Source: Thermoplasmata archaeon (lineage in GTDB: Archaea; Thermoplasmatota; Thermoplasmata; Halarchaeoplasmatales; Halarchaeoplasmataceae). Taken from it: DNA of 12,573 nt. The notes beneath the pieces were generated by a model that did no database searches, was not told where the DNA came from, and was given only the letters and a program-made list of their open reading frames with translations. Numbering within the stretch: position 1 is the stretch's first letter; each line of letters begins with the position of its first letter. The position numbers and the translations under genes are program-made. Positions 1 to 5,286 of the stretch are shown piece after piece. The stretch is taken from positions 1-12,573 of the forward strand of contig JAFDTP010000053.1 of assembly GCA_019594195.1 (NCBI GenBank), written 5' to 3'.

Positions 1-305
1 ATATGTTATAGCGCTGCTACTAGCGAGTTTTCTAGCTATCAGCAGCCTAGGGATCGGCGTGATGGTGATAGACGGAGCAACACAATTTGAAGAAGACAAT
101 GAATCTATCGATGAGGTCTCTATATGCGTATTCCGAGTGATCTTCCTCACCATAGTACTTGAACACTTCGAAATCCGCAACTATAGAGACCTCATCGATA
201 GATTCATTGTCTTCTTCAAATTGTGTTGCTCCGTCTATCACCATCACGCCGATCCCTAGGCTGCTGATAGCAAGAAAACTCGCTAGTAGCAGCGCTATAA
301 CATAT
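1..305. repeat. Near-perfect 124-bp inverted repeat with 57-bp loop
   Basis: Bases 1-124 are the reverse complement of 182-305, so position i pairs with 306-i. The only mismatch is at 34/272 (A opposite A). The loop is 125-181. Each arm encodes the 5' part of the same small secreted-protein gene, one copy per strand, and the mismatch falls at a third codon position (CTA versus CTT, both Leu). The turn sits in a TATAG/CTATAG microhomology. The outer end coincides with the first base of the window, so the repeat may continue to the left. Fold-back chimeras from multiple-displacement amplification or assembly give this picture at contig ends; a genuine recent inverted duplication is the alternative. 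Confidence 0.97.
2..259 (+). pseudogene. Mirror-image partial copy of the secreted-protein gene
   Basis: Read on the plus strand from base 2, the left arm gives YVIALLLASFLAISSLGIG and then the same acidic stretch as the minus-strand gene, with no start codon inside the window. After the arm ends at 124 the frame runs through the loop in antisense and into the complementary arm, stopping at the same HHHADP tail. It is a consequence of the inverted repeat and not an independent gene. Confidence 0.5.
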
Positions 306-313
306 TGTTTCAT
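47..313 (-). pseudogene. Small secreted or membrane-anchored protein, 3' part replaced by fold-back
   Basis: The ATG at 311-313 is preceded by AGGTGA (319-324) at 5 nt spacing, which favours it over a GTG three codons upstream that overlaps this site. The predicted protein opens with a short positive end (MKQY) and a hydrophobic segment of about 22 residues, typical of a signal peptide or membrane anchor, followed by an acidic stretch (IDGATQFEEDNESIDEVS). About 60 residues, ending near DHSEYA, look genuine. After that the frame enters the antisense of its own 5' part, giving the tail YRDLIDRFIVFFKLCCSV and so on, which is not a plausible protein end. The true C-terminus is therefore absent here. 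The family is not recognised; an extracellular role is inferred from the signal sequence alone. Confidence 0.6.
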
Positions 314-318
314 TTCTT

Positions 319-354
319 TCACCTGCTATATAATGTTAATATAAGTATATATAA
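319..354 (-). promoter_or_regulatory. Promoter and Shine-Dalgarno of the secreted-protein gene
   Basis: On the minus strand a TATA-like TTATATATAC (345-354) lies about 35 nt upstream of the ATG, followed by AGGTGA at 319-324. This segment lies outside the inverted repeat, so only the minus-strand copy keeps its expression signals in the window. Confidence 0.5.
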
Positions 355-421
355 GTTTTTATATCTATTTATTATTAAAAATTGTTAAATAAATAATTTA
401 TCGGTTGACCAGATATGAAAA

Positions 422-432
422 TAAAAAGAAAA
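422..432 (-). terminator. T-rich terminator after the two-helix membrane protein
   Basis: The minus strand reads CATTTTCTTTTTAT just beyond the stop codon of the 162-residue membrane protein. This T-rich stretch without a strong hairpin is the usual archaeal type of intrinsic terminator. Confidence 0.4.
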
Positions 433-444
433 TGTGTTTTTGTG

Positions 445-933
445 CTATTCTTTTCGTCCGTCAGCAGATCTTTTCTTTTTAAATATAGGGTACTTCTTAG
501 ATACAGTTCTCTTTTCTTTTCCAACTACACCTGAGGAACCCTTTTTGGCTAACACAGGATATCTTTTAACCGATCTTCGTGTCTTTTCCGGTAGGATTTT
601 ATCCGGTTCAGAAATGTCCTTTTTAGCCTTCTCTCTCATATAACTCCTATAGGTATGTGATGTCAAATCTCCGATGGTCCAGGTCAATCCTAGCAAGATC
701 AAATTGATAGACCAAAATCCTATGAATACCGTGATCAAATAGTTTTGATATTCGATATTGTTCATTATAGCATTCAATTCGGCCTCAGCACCTATAGGGG
801 AAGGATGACCAGTTATGAATAGATATGCCGGACCTAGAGAGGGCCAAAACAAGAATAAACCTTTCAACCATGTCGGCCAATTTTTCCACTTCAACTTCTC
901 AGAAAGAAGCAATATTTCTAATTTCAAACTCAT
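445..933 (-). CDS. Two-helix membrane protein with a lysine-rich C-terminal tail
   Basis: This 162-residue protein matches no family I recognise. Two hydrophobic segments, about residues 23-42 and 62-86, should span the membrane with a short loop (GHPSPIGAEAELNAIMNN) between them. The last 65 or so residues are strongly basic and soluble-looking. They contain a near duplication, SVKRYPVLAKKGSSG and then TVSKKYPIFKKKRSADG. By the positive-inside rule both termini should be cytoplasmic, with the basic tail free to contact nucleic acid, phospholipid headgroups or an acidic partner; this is inference. The ATG at 931-933 has GGAGG at 941-945 with 7 nt spacing, and TATA-like sequence lies at about 965-976. 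It appears monocistronic. Coding is likely from start context and coherent composition, but the function is unknown. Confidence 0.75.
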   Translation of the reverse strand: MSLKLEILLLSEKLKWKNWPTWLKGLFLFWPSLGPAYLFITGHPSPIGAEAELNAIMNNIEYQNYLITVFIGFWSINLILLGLTWTIGDLTSHTYRSYMREKAKKDISEPDKILPEKTRRSVKRYPVLAKKGSSGVVGKEKRTVSKKYPIFKKKRSADGRKE

Positions 934-940
934 AATATAA

Positions 941-976
941 CCTCCATCATATAAACGATCACCTTCTATATAAATA
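941..976 (-). promoter_or_regulatory. Promoter and ribosome binding site of the two-helix membrane protein
   Basis: The minus strand carries an ATATTTATATAG box (about 965-976) and a GGAGG (941-945) 7 nt before the ATG. A second TATA-like TTTATATGATGG sits between them, so the exact transcription start is uncertain. Confidence 0.45.
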
Positions 977-1011
977 TATCTATAATATATTAAAATAAAG
1001 GAAGGGCGAAT

Positions 1012-1562
1012 CTTAAAGCTTGGCAGGCTTTAACTCATCCTACTTCAAGTCAAACCTAGCGTAGCAAAAGAGATGATCTAAAGGAATCGGAAAAAGATAA
1101 TTTTGGTTATCTCCGATACAACGATGAAGTGATAAAGGCATGGGAAAGGACTTAAGAGATAGGAAAAGCTCTTGATGCCGCGGTCTATTTGATTCAGACC
1201 CTCAAGAGTTTTGACTGTAGTGAACAGAATAAAAAAACATGACCAAGTTCCTAACTACTATAGAAAGGGAAGGACTAAAAATCGCTTGGGAGCCAAGAGG
1301 TGACTGGAAAGAGAATGCTGAAACTTTAAGATATCTCTGTAAAGACCATAATATTATCCATGCTTTCGATCTGATGAGATACGAACCCATATCCGATCAA
1401 GAAAAAGCTTAGACAAAACCCCATGGCCTCAATGCTGATGAGCAGGATCATAACTATGATTATTCTGACCAAGAACTCAAAATACTAGCTGAAAAATTAG
1501 AACACCTATCTAGGGATCACGATAACGTTTACTGCATGTTCAACAATTATTATAATATGTAA
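1012..1562 (+). pseudogene. Decayed archaeal DUF72 (YecE-like) gene
   Basis: Two reading frames together give a recognisable DUF72 protein lacking its N-terminus. The frame starting at 1012 reads LKAWQALTHPTSSQT, a stop (TAG, 1057-1059), then DNFGYLRYNDEVIKAWERT, a stop (TAA, 1153-1155), then EIGKALDAAVYLIQTLKSFD. In the A-rich run at about 1229-1238 one base appears lost and the frame shifts. It continues from 1239 as TKFLTTIEREGLKIAWEPRG and DWKENAETL, meets a third stop (TAG, 1410-1412), and ends HGLNADEQDHNYDYSDQEL and VYCMFNNYYNM before TAA at 1560-1562. The segments KAWQALTHPTSS, AWEPRGDW and the FNN motif near the end are typical of archaeal DUF72. About the first 60 residues are missing. 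Three stops of two kinds, a frameshift and no start codon make this a pseudogene. Confidence 0.85.
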
Positions 1563-1610
1563 AAATGCAAAAAGGTTGAAAAAGTTATTTAAAGGTTGAG
1601 TTTTCGGTGT

Positions 1611-2762
1611 TCACTTTTCTTCCAATTTCTCTTCTAATTCAGCGATCCTCGACTCAAGGTCACTTATCTTCTTATCCTTCTCTGTTTCTTTTGGCTTGAT
1701 CATCTTTTCATAAGTAGACCTGATAGGTTCCAATAAGTTCTCTATACTTTCCATATAATCCCTTTCAGTAAATTCAGAGAGCTCCTCGATCTTTTTAGCA
1801 AGTTTAGGTTTCTCCTTGCCCAAATTCTCCCAGAAATCTCTGTAAATATCATCGTGTTTCTCGGGTACCTTTGATATCTTTTCATCTATCCTATCAGATA
1901 TCATGGACCACTTTTTGAGTAGGTTCTCAGCAGTTTCATTCTCTTCGGCCATCTTTTTGAGTTCTTCAGATATGGTTCCAGAGAATTCGTCCCAGGTATC
2001 ATACAACTGTTCTTCTTTATCTTCTAAACTACTCCTTCCCTCCTCTAGCTCTTCTCTGATATCTTTTATCATATCGAACCAAAGTGGATAAAGTTCTCTT
2101 ATCTTCCTGTCGGTATCAGCTATAATCTTTCGGCTCTCTTCAGTATGTTCTTCGATTATCTCATTCAGTGTTTCTCTCCTCAACTCTATTTCCAAAGGAA
2201 TCTCTTTCAGATGGAAATTCATCTCTTCAGAAAATTTATTCCACTCAGCTTTCAATCGATCAACGTCTTCATCCGGAAGTTCAGTTCTAGCTAGCCTCTC
2301 GATGTTCTTTTTGATGACTTGAGATTGCTCCTCCCATAGTTCTTCAATTTCCAACCAATATTTCTCTGGGCTTATCTTGAACCCGGGCAAATTCTTATCA
2401 ACTTCTTTCTGCATGTCTTCCCAAAACTTTTTGATATATCTAGGACCTTCCGAAGTAAAGCCTTCAAAAAACTTGCTCGGTTCAAATTTCTCTTCTTTTA
2501 CCTCGGGTTCAGACTCCTCCTTTTCTTCACCGTACTTTCCGAGTCTGCCTTTTACGACTTCATAAAAGTCTACAGAAAGCATCTGGTCAGCCATATCATC
2601 TTTAGTCCATCCCGTCTGAATTTCGATATCCAAACTTGCTAACAGGTCTTCCATCTCATCTTTTAAGAATTCGTCCTTGAGGATTTCCCTTATTTCGTCT
2701 TTATCTTCTTCTTTATCGTAAACTTCCAGATACCTTTCATATAACTCCTTTGCTTCGTCCAT
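1611..2762 (-). CDS. Acidic coiled-coil protein with W-containing helical repeats
   Basis: This 383-residue, almost wholly helical, strongly charged protein is of unknown function. I place the start at the ATG of 2760-2762, because GGGAGTGA (2768-2775) lies at Shine-Dalgarno distance; a GTG 9 nt upstream overlaps that site. Residues 24-62 (DEIREILKDEFLKDEMEDLL and then GWTKDDMADQML) look like a SAP/HeH-type helix-extension-helix. A low-complexity Glu-rich linker follows at about 79-95. Residues 105-330 contain repeated helical blocks carrying Trp and Phe (FWEDM, LWEEQ, EWNKFSEEM, LWFDMI, TWDEFSG, KWSMIS, FWENLG). Residues 362-383 form a classical heptad coiled coil (ISDLESRIAELEEKLEEK). There is no signal peptide or membrane segment, so it should be cytoplasmic, perhaps as a scaffold. 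The C-terminal coiled coil recalls PhaE subunits of class III polyhydroxyalkanoate synthase, but no phaC is present and I do not assign it. Confidence 0.85.
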   Translation of the reverse strand: MDEAKELYERYLEVYDKEEDKDEIREILKDEFLKDEMEDLLASLDIEIQTGWTKDDMADQMLSVDFYEVVKGRLGKYGEEKEESEPEVKEEKFEPSKFFEGFTSEGPRYIKKFWEDMQKEVDKNLPGFKISPEKYWLEIEELWEEQSQVIKKNIERLARTELPDEDVDRLKAEWNKFSEEMNFHLKEIPLEIELRRETLNEIIEEHTEESRKIIADTDRKIRELYPLWFDMIKDIREELEEGRSSLEDKEEQLYDTWDEFSGTISEELKKMAEENETAENLLKKWSMISDRIDEKISKVPEKHDDIYRDFWENLGKEKPKLAKKIEELSEFTERDYMESIENLLEPIRSTYEKMIKPKETEKDKKISDLESRIAELEEKLEEK

Positions 2763-2767
2763 ATGAT

Positions 2768-2840
2768 TCACTCCCGTCTGTTATCCTCTCATTATTCTAG
2801 CGCTTAATATATTTTTTTATTTTTTATTTTTTTATATAAT
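2768..2840 (-). promoter_or_regulatory. Promoter and Shine-Dalgarno of the coiled-coil gene
   Basis: An ATTATATAAA box (2831-2840, minus strand) lies about 70 nt before the ATG, followed by an A/T-only stretch and the GGGAGTGA site at 2768-2775. The expected leader is roughly 40-45 nt. No T-tract separates the upstream dtxR gene on this strand, so read-through from dtxR is also possible. Confidence 0.5.
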
Positions 2841-2864
2841 TGGATATGATCACTAAGAGACCGG

Positions 2865-3284
2865 TCAACTATCATCATCACGTTCCGGTATCTTACCCCC
2901 ATGGGGACATACATCTGGATCATCCATCCTATCACACAGATCATCTATCATGTCCCTATCGAATATATGCTCTAATTCACAGGCTTTTTCATGTATCTTA
3001 GAATCAGGGATATCGAAAAAATCGTTCAAAAAAACCTCGAGTACTCTATGAGTTCTTACGATCCTTCTCCCCTCTTTTTTACCCTTTTCTGTCAATTCAA
3101 CACCGTGATAAGGACGGTAAACTACATAACCTTCACTTTCAAGTTTTGGAAGTACCTCGGTCACTGAAGGGGAAGACACCCTCAGATCTTCTGCGATCTC
3201 ACCAGTCTTTATCTTTTTACTTTTACTATCTAAGGAAAGTTTGTATAGAGTCTCCAAATATTCCTCTTTAGTTTCTTTATTCAT
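2865..3284 (-). CDS. DtxR/IdeR-family metal-dependent transcriptional repressor
   Basis: This 139-residue protein has the two-domain DtxR architecture without the SH3-like third domain. The winged helix-turn-helix occupies about residues 5-65 (IKTGEIAEDLRVSSPSVTEV as the recognition region). The dimerisation and metal-binding domain follows. His79, Glu83 and His98 match the ancillary metal site of diphtheria DtxR, and Cys102, Glu105 and His106 match the primary site, at the same residue numbers. The position of DtxR Met10 appears to be Glu8 here. Cysteine at position 102 is characteristic of the iron-sensing branch, whereas MntR has Glu there. Family knowledge predicts repression of metal-uptake genes when Fe(II) or Mn(II) is bound; no transporter is present nearby. 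The start has only weak Shine-Dalgarno context (AAGGGCCAAG). It lies 62 nt downstream of the initiator tRNA on the same strand. Confidence 0.93.
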   Translation of the reverse strand: MNKETKEEYLETLYKLSLDSKSKKIKTGEIAEDLRVSSPSVTEVLPKLESEGYVVYRPYHGVELTEKGKKEGRRIVRTHRVLEVFLNDFFDIPDSKIHEKACELEHIFDRDMIDDLCDRMDDPDVCPHGGKIPERDDDS

Positions 3285-3335
3285 CTTGGCCCTTAAAGAG
3301 GAAAGAATTAGTTAAATCTTCTCCTAAAATAAGCA

Positions 3336-3346
3336 TGATAAAAAGA
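3336..3346 (-). terminator. T-tract terminator of the initiator tRNA
   Basis: Immediately 3' of the tRNA the minus strand reads TCTTTTTATCA, an oligo-T stop signal typical of archaeal tRNA genes. It would largely separate the tRNA from dtxR. Confidence 0.5.
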
Positions 3347-3421
3347 TAGCGGGGAGTGGATTTGAACCACTGGTCTCCGGGTTATGAGCCCGACGGAATA
3401 TCCTGGCTATCCTACCCCGCT
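3347..3421 (-). tRNA. Initiator tRNA-Met (CAU)
   Basis: The 75-nt sequence folds as a cloverleaf. The acceptor stem is AGCGGGG with CCCCGCU plus discriminator A. The anticodon arm is UCGGG-CUCAUAA-CCCGG with anticodon CAU at 3384-3386. The T arm is AGUGG-UUCAAAU-CCACU. The A1:U72 end pair and the three consecutive G:C pairs in the anticodon stem identify the archaeal initiator rather than elongator Met or tRNA-Ile2. No intron is seen, and CCA is not encoded (TCT follows), so CCA must be added after transcription. Confidence 0.96.
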
Positions 3422-3476
3422 CTGATGAACAGGGACTGTAAAATCCATCTCTGGGAATTTGCATAGGAACATGTAT

Positions 3477-3487
3477 CTTATAAATTT
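3477..3487 (-). promoter_or_regulatory. TATA box of the initiator tRNA
   Basis: The minus strand carries AATTTATAAGA about 60 nt upstream of the mature tRNA 5' end. With a normal TATA-to-start distance this leaves a precursor leader of about 30 nt, to be removed by RNase P. Confidence 0.5.
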
Positions 3488-3576
3488 TTCCTTGAACGGA
3501 TGAAGCTGATAGAAGATCGGTACTTCTTGAAAACAGTTTCTGCACGCGTCTTCATTTTTTAATTATATAATCCATC

Positions 3577-5286
3577 TCAGGTCCGTTTGAACCATTTTTC
3601 TATCTCCTTTACCCCAAAACTCACTATGGTCGGTCTTCCGTGTGGACATGTATATGGATTATCTTTTTTTCCGAGCTCTTCTAATAGATCTTTAGCTTTC
3701 GTTATGGATAGCCTATCTCCAGCAGTTACGGAGTCATGACAGGCCATATATTTGATCATCTCTTCTCTCCTCTCTTCTAGAGAATTACTCTTCCATTCAC
3801 CGAGCTCATCGAGTATAGAACCAAGGACCTCTCTTTCCTGTACTTCTCCGAATATGACCGGGAGACCTTTTATCCTGAAGGTTGTTTTACCAAAATGATC
3901 AATATCGAATCCTAGCCGATCCAAAAGATCCTCGTTAGCCCTCAACAGTGCTGCCTCTTTTGGTTTCAATTCAACTGTCTTCGGTGAAACGAGTTTCTGA
4001 CTGTCTATAGAATCTTTGACTTTGGACTTGAGATCCTCATAGTTGATCCTTTCGTGAGCGGCGTGCTGATCCACCAAAGCCATACCGGAGGGAGTCTCAA
4101 CGATTATGTAAGAATCTTTCAGCAAACCGATAACGCTCATATGGGATAGTTTCGATTCTACGATCTCAGTCTCTTCTTCCATATCAAGCCTAGACTGTTT
4201 ACCCTTGCTCTCGACCTGAGCCGTAGGATGTTCCACTTTATCGGTCATACCCTCACTTCCAACCACTTTTCCTTCAGCGGATCCTTCCGGTATCAGATCC
4301 TGCTCAAGTAAAGAATCATTCACTGCTTTAGCTATCCTTTCCTTGATCTTTTTCGCTTCTAAAAATCTGATCTTGTTCTTTGTAGGATGAACATTAACAT
4401 CGATTTTTGAAGGATCTATATTTATATCTAAAAAAGCTAGAGGGTATCGGCCTTTTTTAAGGAGGGTGTCAAAACCTTCTACTATGCCATCCTTCAAAAC
4501 GGTGTTCTTTACGTATCTAGAGTTGACATAAGTGAAGATATGTTTTCGGTTAGATCTATTTATCTGGGGTTTGCTGACATAACCCTCGACTGAAAAGTCT
4601 TCCAATCCTCTTTCGACTTTCACCATCCTCTTAGCGACTTTTCTTCCATATATGGACTTTATATTTTCCAGCATAGAGGAGGATTTAGGAACAAACGTCA
4701 GTTCTCTTCCGTTATGCTTTAGAGAAAATTCTACAGTAGGATTGGCTATTGCGTTCCTGGTAACTACTTCGCTGATGTGTGAAAGTTCGGTATTTTTCTT
4801 TTTCAGATATTTTTTTCTAGCAGGAGTATTAAAAAAAAGATCTTCGACCTCTATAGAGGTACCTACCGCACATCCCACTTCCTCTACATTTTTGACATCA
4901 CCACCTTCGAGTACTATCTTAGTACCTTCGATCTGATCCTTGGTCTTGGTCAAAGTCGTGACCTTTGAAACAGCTGCTATGCTCGGAAGTGCTTCACCTC
5001 TGAATCCAAGACTGTTCAGTTCATCGAGATCCTCGATATCGTTGATTTTACTGGTAGCGTGTTTCTTGAAGGCGAGTTCCACCTCATCTCTAGTCATCCC
5101 TGTGCCGTTATCTTTGACTTTTATCCTCTTTTTTCCACCTTCTTCAACCTCTACAGATATCTCATCAGCTCCTGCATCTAATGAATTCTCTACTAACTCT
5201 TTCACTACCGAGGACGGCCTTTCGATGACCTCTCCTGCAGCTATCTGATTAACTGTCTTTTCTGACAGGATATCTATCCTGTTCAT
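3577..5286 (-). CDS. mutL: DNA mismatch repair protein MutL with endonuclease domain
   Basis: MutL couples mismatch recognition by MutS to strand cutting. The N-terminal GHKL ATPase is complete: Glu30 and Asn34 in KELVENSLDAGADEI, Asp59 in VKDNGTGM, HATSKI at 76-81, and GFRGEALPSI at 94-103. FFNTPARKKYL and the transducer domain follow to about residue 330. A variable linker of about 60 residues precedes the C-terminal dimerisation domain. The zinc and metal-dependent endonuclease motifs are all visible: DQHAAHERINYE (406-417), ACHDSVTAGDRLS (515-527) and CPHGRPT (547-553). This is thus the nicking MutL type, as expected where MutH and Dam are absent. QKLVSP (430-435) resembles the bacterial sliding-clamp motif. 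At 569 residues it is slightly short for the family, mainly in the linker. Its ATG overlaps the mutS stop (ATGA), with GGAGG at 5297-5301 inside mutS. Confidence 0.98.
   Translation of the reverse strand: MNRIDILSEKTVNQIAAGEVIERPSSVVKELVENSLDAGADEISVEVEEGGKKRIKVKDNGTGMTRDEVELAFKKHATSKINDIEDLDELNSLGFRGEALPSIAAVSKVTTLTKTKDQIEGTKIVLEGGDVKNVEEVGCAVGTSIEVEDLFFNTPARKKYLKKKNTELSHISEVVTRNAIANPTVEFSLKHNGRELTFVPKSSSMLENIKSIYGRKVAKRMVKVERGLEDFSVEGYVSKPQINRSNRKHIFTYVNSRYVKNTVLKDGIVEGFDTLLKKGRYPLAFLDINIDPSKIDVNVHPTKNKIRFLEAKKIKERIAKAVNDSLLEQDLIPEGSAEGKVVGSEGMTDKVEHPTAQVESKGKQSRLDMEEETEIVESKLSHMSVIGLLKDSYIIVETPSGMALVDQHAAHERINYEDLKSKVKDSIDSQKLVSPKTVELKPKEAALLRANEDLLDRLGFDIDHFGKTTFRIKGLPVIFGEVQEREVLGSILDELGEWKSNSLEERREEMIKYMACHDSVTAGDRLSITKAKDLLEELGKKDNPYTCPHGRPTIVSFGVKEIEKWFKRT

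Noticed and set aside
1057..1412. In-frame TAG codons in the DUF72 region as possible pyrrolysine or stop read-through.
   Set aside because: A TAA also interrupts the frame, one base is missing near 1230 and the N-terminus is absent, so simple decay explains everything.
3324..3545. A 73-codon minus-strand ORF reading through the tRNA gene.
   Set aside because: It spans the whole initiator tRNA and its terminator; the RNA gene is certain.
3478..3555. A 25-codon minus-strand ORF (MKTRAETVFKKYRSSISFIR and so on) between mutL and the initiator tRNA.
   Set aside because: It has no ribosome binding site, overlaps the tRNA promoter, and its nearest TATA-like element is too close to its ATG.
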